DNA from: CAZKNF01 sp964554105 | Lineage (GTDB): Bacteria; Bacteroidota; Rhodothermia; Rhodothermales; VXPQ01 | Reading direction: 5' to 3' | Length of the DNA: 39,209 nucleotides | Assembly (NCBI GenBank): GCA_964554105.1 | Contig: CAZKNF010000032.1 | Location: 1 to 39,209 of the forward strand | Shown here: positions 7,289-15,916 of the stretch, one piece after another | Numbering within the stretch: position 1 is the stretch's first letter | Layout of the letters: the number at the start of each line of letters is the position of its first letter | The notes under the pieces: model-generated | What the model saw: the letters and a program-made list of their open reading frames with translations, nothing else | Told to the model about the DNA's origin: nothing | The model's database searches: none | Position numbers and translations under genes: made by a program

Positions 7289-9133
7289 ATGACCCGCAAT
7301 ATGCCACTGATCAGCACCATCCCGCTGATCCGCACCACCACGCTGACGTGCTCCCTAATTGTCGCGCTCGCTCTTCTTTTCACTCATTCCACCGCGGGTG
7401 AGATCAATGCGCAGACCAATTCGAGCCTTAATCCCGATGATCCACGCGTCGGCCTCCGTGCCGGTTGGATGAATGCAGGGATTTCAGGTCGCAATCTCGA
7501 GAAGGTGGCGCACGTTCCGCGGCCGGATGACTTCGTGAATCCGGACAATCCCGGAGACTTCAGCCTGGCGAACACGGACCTTGCCTTCAGCGGGGATTAC
7601 GTATTCCTGGGTGGATACAACGGCCTTCAGGTCTGGGATATTTCAAATCCACATAATCCGACACTGAGAACGTCGCTCGTCTGCCCGGGAGGTCAGGGGG
7701 ATGTCTCTATTCACGGAAATCTGCTCTTCATGTCCGTCGAGGAGACCCGCGGCCGCATCGATTGCGGTGTGGAAGGAGTCACCGAGCCAATCAGCGATGA
7801 GCGTTTCCGCGGCGTGCGCATTTTTGACGTCAGCGATATCGACAATCCGACGCAGATCACGTCAGTACAGACATGTCGCGGATCGCACACCCACACGCTG
7901 GTGACCGATCCTGACGATGCAGAAAACGTCTACATATATGTTTCCGGCACGAGCCCGGTCAGGCCCGAAGACGAGCTTGAAGGCTGCTCGGGATTGCCGC
8001 CGGAGGAGGATCCGAACACGTCGCTGTTCCGCATCGAGGTGATTCGTGTGCCCGTTGCCGCACCGGAAGATGCAAGGGTCGTCAGCATGCCGCGGATTTT
8101 TGCGGATCCGGAGACGGGCGACATCGCGGGATTGTGGAGAGGCGGCGATTCCGGTGAAGGTACGCAGCGGACGGCCGCGACGGACGAGTGCCATGATATT
8201 ACGGTGTATCCGGAGGTGGGATTGGCTGCCGGAGCATGTTCGGGCAATGGAATTATTCTTGACATCCGCGACCCGGCGAATCCGGAACGAATCGGAGAGG
8301 TAATGGACCCGAACTTCGCCTACTGGCACTCTGCGACCTTCAGCAATGACGCCGACAAAGTGTTGTTCACCGATGAATGGGGAGGCGGAATGGCCGCCCG
8401 GTGCCGTGCGTCCGACCCGGCGGAGTGGGGAGCAAATGCCATCTTCACGTACGAAGATGGTGAGCTGCAGCATGCCGGATACTACAAACTGCCTGCCGAG
8501 CAGACCGATACAGAGAACTGCGTGGCCCACAATGGATCGCTAATTCCTGTTCCCGGCCGAGACATCATGGTGCAGGCCTGGTATCAGGGAGGCGTTTCGG
8601 TGATCGATTTTACCGATCCGTCCGACCCGGTCGAAATCGCGTTCTTCGATCGTGGTCCCGTCGATGCGACGAGACTGCACGTCGGCGGATACTGGTCCAC
8701 GTACTGGTACAACGGATTTATCTACGGATCTGAGATCCTCCGAGGACTTGACGTATTCGAGCTCACGCCGAGCAAGCACCTTTCGCAGAATGAGATCGAT
8801 GCAGCAAAGCTGGTGCGGATGGAGACATTCAACCCGCAGCATCAGACGAAGCTCGAGTGGCCAGTAAACGCGGTCGTGGCGCGGGCTTATCTCGACCAGC
8901 TTGTTCGTGGCGGCGATATCGCGTCCGATCGCGCCGAACAGGTGCGGCTTGAATTGGACCGGATCGAGAACGGGTCGGATGCGGGAGCGAGCGCGGCAAG
9001 CCTCGCTGAAACGGCAGCGCAGCTCGAGGAAGATGCACGAGCGGCAGAAGGGCCCGCAGGGTTCGGCGACTCAGACTCAGATCGCCTGCGTCTGCTCGCG
9101 TCGGTCATGCAGGAATTGGCCCGAGCACGATAA
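7289..9133 (+). CDS. Exported LVIVD-repeat beta-propeller-like protein
   Basis: 614 residues. A signal peptide ends near GEINAQ (~42); ATG 7289 or 7301 could start it. The central ~400 residues repeat a blade pattern in which GLQVWDISNP, GVRIFDVSDIDNP, GIILDIRDPANP and GVSVIDFTDPSDP recur, as in LVIVD repeat proteins. The end of the propeller has YWSTYWYNGFIYGSE and GLDVFEL. The last ~120 residues are helical and charged, with no membrane anchor. Function is unknown. The recurrent association I recall with DUF305 genes suggests an envelope complex, which is an inference. Confidence 0.75.
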   Translation: MTRNMPLISTIPLIRTTTLTCSLIVALALLFTHSTAGEINAQTNSSLNPDDPRVGLRAGWMNAGISGRNLEKVAHVPRPDDFVNPDNPGDFSLANTDLAFSGDYVFLGGYNGLQVWDISNPHNPTLRTSLVCPGGQGDVSIHGNLLFMSVEETRGRIDCGVEGVTEPISDERFRGVRIFDVSDIDNPTQITSVQTCRGSHTHTLVTDPDDAENVYIYVSGTSPVRPEDELEGCSGLPPEEDPNTSLFRIEVIRVPVAAPEDARVVSMPRIFADPETGDIAGLWRGGDSGEGTQRTAATDECHDITVYPEVGLAAGACSGNGIILDIRDPANPERIGEVMDPNFAYWHSATFSNDADKVLFTDEWGGGMAARCRASDPAEWGANAIFTYEDGELQHAGYYKLPAEQTDTENCVAHNGSLIPVPGRDIMVQAWYQGGVSVIDFTDPSDPVEIAFFDRGPVDATRLHVGGYWSTYWYNGFIYGSEILRGLDVFELTPSKHLSQNEIDAAKLVRMETFNPQHQTKLEWPVNAVVARAYLDQLVRGGDIASDRAEQVRLELDRIENGSDAGASAASLAETAAQLEEDARAAEGPAGFGDSDSDRLRLLASVMQELARAR

Positions 9134-9135
9134 AT

Positions 9136-9188
9136 GCCGGCGGCGGACGTGGAATGGTTGCCCAGACGACAAGACGCCTGCCGCCGGC
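9136..9188. terminator. GC-rich inverted repeat between convergent genes
   Basis: Perfect 9-bp arms GCCGGCGGC (9136-9144) and GCCGCCGGC (9180-9188) flank a 35-base loop, starting just after the LVIVD gene's stop and before the end of the convergent histidine-kinase gene. The location suits a bidirectional transcription stop. There is no U-tract and the loop is long, so it may be fortuitous in such GC-rich DNA. Confidence 0.3.
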
Positions 9189-9250
9189 GATGAATACGGG
9201 AGGGACGATCAGACCCAGATCGCGCGTGCGGCGATTGACCGCGCGCCGCA

Positions 9251-10996
9251 TTACGCACTCCTCGATGGCGGCGGCGATACCGGGAGCGTGATCACGAACG
9301 TGGACCCCTGACCCGGTACGCTGCGGGCGTGAATCTTGCCGAAGTGGCGCTCTACAATTCGCCGGCAGATCGCAAGGCCCATTCCGAGGCCGTCGTACCT
9401 GCCTCGGCCGTGAAGTTGCTGGAACGGCGAGAAAATACGATCCAGATAGGGTTCGCTTATTCCCACTCCATTGTCTTCGACTTCGAGGATGATCAGTTCG
9501 CCGGATCCGTCCCCGCGTGCGTCAGCCGCGTCCGGAGTCACCGCTCGGATCTGGACAGCCGGAGACGTATCGTCTCGACTGAATTTAATCGCATTAGCGA
9601 TCAGGTGTGAGAGAAGGCGGCGGATCTGTCTCGGATCCGCCTCAATGACCGGGAGGTCTTCTGCGTTGATTTCACAATTCGACTCCGCGAGCATAGGCTT
9701 CAGCTCCGCGAGCACGTCCGCAACCGCCTTGTTCAGATCGACCCGTGCAAATGCGTCGCCCCGCGAACTGACGCGTGAGTACTCCAGCAGAGCACGTATC
9801 AGGTCGGACATGCGCCGCGCGGCCGACGTGACGCGCTTGAAGTAATCCTGTGCTTTCGGCGTGAAGGAATCACCGAGTTCGTCCACGAGCAGGTCCAGAA
9901 ACGTATGGATCTTTCGGAGCGGTTCCTGCAAATCGTGGGAGGCCATAAATGCGAAATCCTGCATCTCGCGGTTTAGCTGCGTCAGCATCGAATTCGCTCG
10001 CCGCAGCTCTGCGGTTCGTTCGGCTACTCGCCGTTCGAGCATCCGATTCGTCTGACGTTCGTTCTCCTCGGCCTCCGCAGCAGCTCGCTTTGCGTCTGTC
10101 ATGTCCGCTAGAATCATGACCGCGCCAATTCCATTTCCTTCATCGTCCCGAAGCGGTGAACTACTGAGGAGCAGATGGAGATGATCGCCGTCCGGACGGA
10201 GACAGGTTACTTCACGGCGGATGGATGATCGGTTGCCACAGGCTGCCTCGTGAAGCACGCCTTTGTCCTCATCCGCACTCACCCCATTTAAACTCCCATC
10301 CGGTAAAACAAGATTGAACGCCTCGTCGAAGCGCTTGAGAAGGGGATTGCCGCCGCAAAGAACAGCCGCCTGGCGGCTTGCATGGCTCACACGACCCGAA
10401 CCGTCGCAAATGACGATGGCCTCGGAGGCCTGATCCAGAATCGTGCGGGCAAGCCGCTCGGATGCCACGAGCTCATCTTGCTTCTTCTGTGCAGTAAGGT
10501 CTGTCACCACGAGGCAAATGCCCCGCCCTCCGATGAGATCTGCCGCACTTCTAGATAGGTAGACCGGAATGCTGATGCCGGTCTCAGCGACCAGCACCAT
10601 CTCTGCCCGATTGTCTCGGTCCTGAGCGAGAAATGCCTGAAAACGAGAGGCATCTTCCGGATGTACGAACTGGGCGAAGGATCTGCCCGCGAGACTCTCT
10701 GCATCCGTCCCCATCATTCGAGCGAAACTGGGATTGCAGTACAGGACGGTTCCGTCGCCTGCCAGCGTCACGGCGCCCTCGTTCATGGATTCGACCAGCA
10801 TCCGGTAGGGATGGTCTTCGCCGTAAAACGTGTAGACGGCGTGGTCCTGCTCAGGCGGTTTTACGACGAGTGCGTCGACTTCTCCCCACTTTATAGCATG
10901 AACTATTTCGCTCGCTTCCTGAAACGATGTGCGCAGTTGCTCGAGTTCTGACTTAAGCGCGAGCAGTTCATCCGAGGCTTCGTGTCCAATGTCCAT
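9251..10996 (-). CDS. PAS-domain sensor histidine kinase linked to KaiBC
   Basis: 581 residues, no membrane segments. An N-terminal helix contains EIVHAIKWGEVDALVV (~30-45). PAS domains follow at ~63-170 and ~185-310, then a coiled coil (~310-350). The HisKA domain has the phospho-acceptor His354 in MASHDLQEPLRKI. The ATPase domain has the N box at HLIANAIKF (~464-472), VEDNGVGIS (G1, ~506-514) and DGLGMGLAI (G2, ~535-543). No receiver domain is fused. It is the last gene of the kaiC-kaiB operon, 76 bp after kaiB, so it probably reads or sets the KaiC output state. Unlike cyanobacterial SasA it lacks a KaiB-like sensor domain. No partner response regulator is present nearby. Confidence 0.9.
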   Translation of the reverse strand: MDIGHEASDELLALKSELEQLRTSFQEASEIVHAIKWGEVDALVVKPPEQDHAVYTFYGEDHPYRMLVESMNEGAVTLAGDGTVLYCNPSFARMMGTDAESLAGRSFAQFVHPEDASRFQAFLAQDRDNRAEMVLVAETGISIPVYLSRSAADLIGGRGICLVVTDLTAQKKQDELVASERLARTILDQASEAIVICDGSGRVSHASRQAAVLCGGNPLLKRFDEAFNLVLPDGSLNGVSADEDKGVLHEAACGNRSSIRREVTCLRPDGDHLHLLLSSSPLRDDEGNGIGAVMILADMTDAKRAAAEAEENERQTNRMLERRVAERTAELRRANSMLTQLNREMQDFAFMASHDLQEPLRKIHTFLDLLVDELGDSFTPKAQDYFKRVTSAARRMSDLIRALLEYSRVSSRGDAFARVDLNKAVADVLAELKPMLAESNCEINAEDLPVIEADPRQIRRLLSHLIANAIKFSRDDTSPAVQIRAVTPDAADARGDGSGELIILEVEDNGVGISEPYLDRIFSPFQQLHGRGRYDGLGMGLAICRRIVERHFGKIHARSVPGQGSTFVITLPVSPPPSRSA

Positions 10997-11072
10997 AGCG
11001 AATGCAGATTAGGCTAGATACTACACCCTGTCACAAATGCGCCAAACATGATGAGCTCGAGGCGCTGACGAG

Positions 11073-11432
11073 CTATTCAACTGGCCGGAGGTCCAGCCCT
11101 ACAAGAACGCGTTCCGTATTCGACAAATCACCGATTATCTTTCGTATCGGCGAAGGAAGTTTGCGGACGAGGGTCGGTATTGCCAGGATCTGATCTCCTT
11201 GAGCCAATCTCGGCTGTTCGAGCAGGTCGATGATTTCGATCCTGTACTTGTCAGGCACGTGCTCCTCGCATATGGTCTGGAGGTTCTTCAGGGCCGTTAC
11301 GCTTTTCGGAGTACGGCCGGCCACGTACAATCGCAACTCCCAGAAATCCGACTCGCCATCCGCGTCCGCTCCTTCACTCCAGAAGTCTCTTTCTGATTTT
11401 GCTCCATCCGATCCGGGTCCATTGTCAGACAT
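11073..11432 (-). CDS. kaiB: Circadian clock protein KaiB
   Basis: 119 residues. After a ~29-residue acidic leader comes the thioredoxin-like KaiB core: LRLYVAGRTPKS, ALKNLQTICEEH, IEIIDLLEQPRLA, ILAIPTLVRKLPSP and the closing VLVGLDL. KaiB binds the KaiC ring and, in cyanobacteria, drives the dephosphorylation phase by a fold switch. The start is placed at 11432 rather than 11438 because AAGGAGG then lies eight bases upstream, and from 11438 it would be two bases away. The reading frame overlaps the end of kaiC by 8 bp, so the two are translationally coupled and the ribosome-binding site lies inside kaiC. Confidence 0.92.
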   Translation of the reverse strand: MSDNGPGSDGAKSERDFWSEGADADGESDFWELRLYVAGRTPKSVTALKNLQTICEEHVPDKYRIEIIDLLEQPRLAQGDQILAIPTLVRKLPSPIRKIIGDLSNTERVLVGLDLRPVE

Positions 11433-12954
11433 GATCATTTCCTCCTTGAACAGGGTACTTATCGTCCAATTTTATTCCGTGATCTGTCAGACGCATGGCA
11501 TGGATCCTATGCGAATGGGCCATTCCCCGCGACTTAAGCACGTAAAGGCTTCTCTTTCGCGTCCCATCTACTTCCATCATCCTGACGAGAATCCACGTGT
11601 CTACCAGGGATGAGATGCCCACTTGCGACTGCTCGATATTGTCGCCGCTCGCAGTCAGACTCGTAAAAACAGCTGTGATTCCCTGTCCCTTAATATAGTC
11701 AATCAATCGTGTTAGAATAGATTCGACCTCAAGCCGATCTCCCATGTGTATGAGATTCGATATCGGGTCGATCACCACGGCAGAAGGCCGTACGGTTCCG
11801 ATGAGCCGGTGCAGGGTAACGAGATGCATTTCAAGTCCCTGCAGCGTTGGACGTGTGGCGCGGACGTGAAGCAGGTCTTTGTCTGTCCACGTCGAAAGGT
11901 CGATACCGAGCGAGTTCATGTTTCGCATGAGCTGCTGCGGCGATTCCTCAAACGCGAGATAGAGGCACCGCTCACCACTCCGGCAAAGTGCATCGACGAA
12001 GCTCGACGCGAGACTCGTTTTGCCGGTACCGGCTGTTCCGGTGACCAGGACGGTAGTGCCACGGTAGTATCCTTTCCCCTCCAGCATGGTGTCGAGATCC
12101 GGTACACCCGACGAAATGCGATCCGTACCGGCCTCGTGGTTCAATTCCAGTGATGTGATCGGGAGGATAGAGATGCCGTCGTCAGCAATCAGAAAGGGAT
12201 ACTCGTTCGTACCGTGGCTCGAGCCGCGATATTTTACGATGCGAGCGCGACGCGTTGAGATCTGATTGTTCACCCGGTGATCCAGGACGATCACGCAGTC
12301 CGAGACGTACTCCTCGAGCCCGAAACGGGTCAGCCCGTCCTCACCGCGCTCGGCCGTGACGATGGCTGTGATCCCGCGATCTTTGAGCCACCGGAACAGC
12401 CGGCGCAGCTCGGCTCGAAGGATCATCTGGTTTGAAAATCCTGAGAACAGCGCTTCAAGGGTATCGAGCACGACGCGTTTGGCGCCGACCCGCTCGACGG
12501 CGAGTCCGATGCGGAGGAACAGCCCTTCGAGATCGTATTCGCCGGTCTCCTGAATTTCATAGGGATCGATGTAGACGTAATCGACGGCCACGAGATTCTG
12601 TTCGATGAGGGCCTTCAGATCGAATCCCAGGGACGCTACGTTCTTGACGAGCTCCTCCTCCGTCTCCTCGAATGCCATGAACACACCAGGTTCGTCGAAC
12701 TGATGCGCCCCGCGGGCCAAGAACTCGGTGGCCAGCATGGTCTTACCTGAGCCGGGACCACCACAAACCAGGGTCACACGACCTTTCGGCAGTCCGCCTC
12801 GCGTTATCTCGTCGAGACCATAAATGCCGGTAGGCGCCTTTTCGATCAAGCCTTTGTCGTTCTTCTCCGGCGATCGGCTCGTATGCACGATTGAAGTCTC
12901 GGATGGGTGGACAGGAGGGGTGATCCGGGGACGTGCTAACTCGACATGTTGCAT
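11425..12954 (-). CDS. kaiC: KaiC family circadian ATPase
   Basis: 509 residues with two RecA-like domains. CI: GGPGSGKT Walker A at 65-72 and catalytic Glu96-Glu97 in FEET. CII: GTAGTGKT at 306-313 and Glu336-Glu337 in FEES. The phosphorylation dyad, Ser-Thr in Synechococcus KaiC, reads Ser448-Ser449 (GISSLVDT), the arrangement described for KaiC2-type proteins. The first ~34 residues are an extension relative to typical KaiC, and no internal ATG would remove it. KaiC hydrolyses ATP slowly and cycles phosphorylation with KaiB. No KaiA is in the window, so a true oscillator is uncertain. It may instead be a stress or energy sensor working with the kinase downstream. Confidence 0.92.
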   Translation of the reverse strand: MQHVELARPRITPPVHPSETSIVHTSRSPEKNDKGLIEKAPTGIYGLDEITRGGLPKGRVTLVCGGPGSGKTMLATEFLARGAHQFDEPGVFMAFEETEEELVKNVASLGFDLKALIEQNLVAVDYVYIDPYEIQETGEYDLEGLFLRIGLAVERVGAKRVVLDTLEALFSGFSNQMILRAELRRLFRWLKDRGITAIVTAERGEDGLTRFGLEEYVSDCVIVLDHRVNNQISTRRARIVKYRGSSHGTNEYPFLIADDGISILPITSLELNHEAGTDRISSGVPDLDTMLEGKGYYRGTTVLVTGTAGTGKTSLASSFVDALCRSGERCLYLAFEESPQQLMRNMNSLGIDLSTWTDKDLLHVRATRPTLQGLEMHLVTLHRLIGTVRPSAVVIDPISNLIHMGDRLEVESILTRLIDYIKGQGITAVFTSLTASGDNIEQSQVGISSLVDTWILVRMMEVDGTRKRSLYVLKSRGMAHSHRIHAMRLTDHGIKLDDKYPVQGGNDHV

Positions 12955-12991
12955 GAAGATCCGCCGGTGCTTCTGTTTGCGCAGGACTGTA

Positions 12992-13004
12992 GAATGCGCT
13001 ATTC
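12992..13004. promoter_or_regulatory. Near-palindrome between kaiC and the divergent phosphatase gene
   Basis: GAATGCGCTATTC is an almost perfect 13-bp dyad (arms GAAT/ATTC around GCGC). It sits in the 103-bp gap between the divergent kaiC (start 12954) and the hydrolase gene (start 13058). It is placed where a regulator could act on both promoters. Only the symmetry is visible. Confidence 0.25.
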
Positions 13005-13057
13005 TTGCGGCTGTTTTTTACTGCGCCATCCACTGCAACGAACATCCCTCTTACGTT

Positions 13058-14146
13058 ATGCGCGGTCCGCTCGTCACACTGATCGTCTTTCTACTCCTTC
13101 TCCTGCCGCACGCCGTACAGGCGCAGACGCTGCAGACAGAGAACGTCTTTTTAATTACGCTGGACGGTCTCCGCTGGGAGGAGCTCTTCCACGGTGCGGA
13201 CTCGATGCTGATTCGGGATGAACGGTACGTCGACAATCCGGATGCGCTCGCGGCGCGGTTCTGGGCTTCGGATGCCGAAGCCCGCCGCAGCACGCTGATG
13301 CCGTTCTTCTGGGACGAGATCGCGACGCGTGGGCAGCTTTACGGTAATCGGCTTCTGGGCAGTCGCGTCGACGTCACGAACAATCGCCTGTTCTCGTATC
13401 CGGGGTACAACGAGATTCTGACCGGCCGGGCCGACGACCGCATCGACAGCAATAGTAAGCGGCCGAATGAGAATGTTACGGTGCTAGAGTACGTGAACGG
13501 ACGTGCAGGCTTCGAGGGGCGCGTAGCTGCCTTCGGCTCTTGGGACGTGTTTCCGTACATCGTCAATCGGGAGCGTAGCGGAATCCCGGTCAACGCCGGA
13601 TTCGAGCCGGTCGATGGAAAGGATCTAACAGGACGGGAGCGCTTTCTCAATGAGCTTCAGCGGCAGATCCCCAGCCCCTTCGGATCGGTCAGGCTGGACG
13701 CGTTCACGCACCATTTCGCGAAGGAGCATCTAAAAAAGCACAGGCCGAGGCTTCTTTACATCGCCTACGGCGAGACCGACGACTTTGCGCACGACGGCGA
13801 GTACGATTCGTATCTCGAGTCCGCGTATCGGACCGACGCCTTTATCCGTGATCTGTGGGAGTGGGTTCAATCGACCGACGGATACCGTGACCGCACCACC
13901 TTCCTGATCACGACGGACCACGGCCGCGGCGAGATGGAGGCGTGGACCGGCCATGGAACGGATGTGGACGGCGCACGCGAAATCTGGTTCGCCGTCCTCG
14001 GACCGGATACGCCCGCGCTCGGCGAGGTTCACGCGGGAGAGGAATTCTTCCAGGATCAGGTCGCGGCAACGGCTGCGGCATTTCTCGGCCTCGACTATGC
14101 GGCGGAGTTCGACGTCGGTGCACCGGTGTCGGCTATGATTAAATGA
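13058..14146 (+). CDS. Exported alkaline-phosphatase-superfamily hydrolase
   Basis: 362 residues from ATG 13058, chosen because it begins a clear signal peptide (MRGPLVTLIVFLLLLLPHAV, cleaved after QAQ). A longer open frame upstream overlaps kaiC and has no such start. Metal-binding motifs of the alkaline phosphatase/type I phosphodiesterase superfamily are present: FLITLDGLRWEE near the N-terminus, GETDDFAHDG, TTDHGRG and GHGTD near the C-terminus. The nucleophile is probably the Thr or Ser in the early segment, but I cannot fix it. It should cleave phosphate or sulphate esters in the periplasm. It is followed after 15 bp, in the same frame, by the metallophosphoesterase gene. Confidence 0.8.
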   Translation: MRGPLVTLIVFLLLLLPHAVQAQTLQTENVFLITLDGLRWEELFHGADSMLIRDERYVDNPDALAARFWASDAEARRSTLMPFFWDEIATRGQLYGNRLLGSRVDVTNNRLFSYPGYNEILTGRADDRIDSNSKRPNENVTVLEYVNGRAGFEGRVAAFGSWDVFPYIVNRERSGIPVNAGFEPVDGKDLTGRERFLNELQRQIPSPFGSVRLDAFTHHFAKEHLKKHRPRLLYIAYGETDDFAHDGEYDSYLESAYRTDAFIRDLWEWVQSTDGYRDRTTFLITTDHGRGEMEAWTGHGTDVDGAREIWFAVLGPDTPALGEVHAGEEFFQDQVAATAAAFLGLDYAAEFDVGAPVSAMIK

Positions 14147-14161
14147 TAGAGGACCGGCTCC

Positions 14162-15685
14162 GTGCTTAACCTCGCGTCCCGCCACGCAGCGCTCGGCATC
14201 ATCCTGATTTCGCCGGGCGCGGCCATTCTACTGCTCGGCTTCGTGATGCGACTCCAGATGTTTGTAGACGGCGAGCCCTACGTACTGGCAGAGAACCAGG
14301 TTGCGGAGGCGTATCCGGGTGGCTACTTTTCGTTGACTCTCGACGTGCGTGGCGACACGATCCGTGCCTATCTCGACGGCGAGTTGATTTTGAGCGCACT
14401 CGACGAGACCTATGTCGAAGGCAAGATCGGATTAATGTCGTACGCCAACCAGGGGTCGCACTTTGATGAGGTACTGGTGACGTCTGAACGAAAAGTCTAC
14501 GACCCGCCGGAGCGGGCGATCGAACATCCGGTTCGCACGTTTCGTGCACCCTATATCCAGCGGCCCGTTCGAACGGGCCTCGAGATCGCGTGGAGGACGC
14601 CGACACCCGAGGTCGGGCGCGTCGTTTACGGCAGCCGGAAAGGCTTCCTAAACCGTGAGGTGGTCGAGGCGGAGCCCCGTACAAAGCACCACGTGCAGCT
14701 TTCGGGACTCCTCCCCAGCAGCCGCTATTTTTACGAGGTTTATAGCGGGGGGCAAAAAATCGGAGGCGAGGATGACTTCCGAACGGCGCGCAGACATGAC
14801 GAGACACGCTTTTCTTTTCTCGTCCTGGGAGACAGCGGCGTCGATACGGACGTGCAGTGGGCCATTGCCGAGAAAATGCGCAGCAACATGTACCAACGTG
14901 AAGTCGATTTCATCGTCCACGTGGGCGACGTGCACCAGGGAATCGGGGACGATTACGACGACGTCTATTTCAAGCCGTATCGCGACATCGTCAGAAACAT
15001 AAATGTGTATGCGGCGCTCGGCAATCACGACGTCCTGACCGATGACGGCAGTGTTTACCTGGATGACTTCTACCTACCCTACAACAATCCAGACAGCACA
15101 GAGCGATATTATTCGTTTCGATGGGCGAACGCGTATTTCATCTGCCTGGATACGAACAGTGACTATGCCCCGGGTTCGGCCCAGCATGACTTCCTGCTCT
15201 CTGCACTAGACGATCCTCTGCGGCGCACGGCGACGTGGACGTTCGTATATGCGCATCACCCACCCTACAGCGAATACTGGACCGGATACTACGGAGAGGA
15301 TGGGGTGCAGGAGCATCTCGTTCCCGTCTTCGAACAGTATGGTGTGGACATGGTGATGAACGGTCACACGCATAGCTACGAGCGGGGGGAGAAGAACCAG
15401 GTTCACTATCTCGTCAGCGGCGGAGGAGGCGGCGCGCTCGACGACTTCTTCGTGGATCACGATCACATTTCATTCTCCGACGCCGTCCACCACTTCACAC
15501 GAGTTGACATCGACGGCGACGAGCTGGTCGTGAAGGCGATCGATGTCGATGGGCACATCGTTGATCGGTTCACGATATCCAAGCAATCGCCAGTGTCTAC
15601 TGAAGATGCGGGTCCGCCCACGGCGCTGATGCTCGATCAGAATTTCCCAAACCCTTTCACCGGCCAATTTACGGTGATCAACTGA
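14162..15685 (+). CDS. Metallophosphoesterase, apparently truncated at both ends
   Basis: 507 residues from a GTG start, with AGAGG about nine bases upstream. Residues ~30-110 resemble only the second half of a LamG-like domain (VDGEPYVLAEN, VRGDTIRAYLDGEL, GLMSYANQGSHFD). Then comes an Fn3-like domain as in purple acid phosphatases. The calcineurin-like core follows: LGDSG, HVGDVHQG, LGNHDV, YAHHPPY, NGHTHSYER. The protein ends QNFPNPFTGQFTVIN, where a type IX secretion sorting domain should begin and run for about 80 more residues. There is no normal signal peptide, only a hydrophobic stretch at ~8-30. The catalytic core is intact, but export and anchoring parts look lost. Confidence 0.75.
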   Translation: MLNLASRHAALGIILISPGAAILLLGFVMRLQMFVDGEPYVLAENQVAEAYPGGYFSLTLDVRGDTIRAYLDGELILSALDETYVEGKIGLMSYANQGSHFDEVLVTSERKVYDPPERAIEHPVRTFRAPYIQRPVRTGLEIAWRTPTPEVGRVVYGSRKGFLNREVVEAEPRTKHHVQLSGLLPSSRYFYEVYSGGQKIGGEDDFRTARRHDETRFSFLVLGDSGVDTDVQWAIAEKMRSNMYQREVDFIVHVGDVHQGIGDDYDDVYFKPYRDIVRNINVYAALGNHDVLTDDGSVYLDDFYLPYNNPDSTERYYSFRWANAYFICLDTNSDYAPGSAQHDFLLSALDDPLRRTATWTFVYAHHPPYSEYWTGYYGEDGVQEHLVPVFEQYGVDMVMNGHTHSYERGEKNQVHYLVSGGGGGALDDFFVDHDHISFSDAVHHFTRVDIDGDELVVKAIDVDGHIVDRFTISKQSPVSTEDAGPPTALMLDQNFPNPFTGQFTVIN

Positions 15686-15789
15686 CCTCGTCTCGCCGGA
15701 GATGCTGAAACCCTTTCACTTTCTTTCGGAACTTACGGATGCTTGCGTTTGTGATTTCAGTCGATTACACTTGGGCATCGCGCCGGCGA

Positions 15790-15809
15790 ACCATGGTCTG
15801 AACCATGGT
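15790..15809. promoter_or_regulatory. Tandem palindromic sites upstream of the GS-like gene
   Basis: The perfect 8-bp palindrome ACCATGGT occurs twice, at 15790-15797 and 15802-15809, inside a 12-bp tandem unit AACCATGGTCTG. It lies about 108 bp before the start of the glutamine-synthetase-like gene, in the 231-bp gap after the metallophosphoesterase gene. Two equal palindromes in a leader suggest an operator for a dimeric regulator of the catabolic operon. This is inferred from position and symmetry only. Confidence 0.35.
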
Positions 15810-15916
15810 CTTTTGACCGCTTTCCGCGGAGCAACTGACCGGCGTGTTGTTTCGTACGGGCTGCTCATGCCGCGCGCCCGTGGTGTATTCCCGCGCCGGG
15901 CCCATTCTCAACGTGT

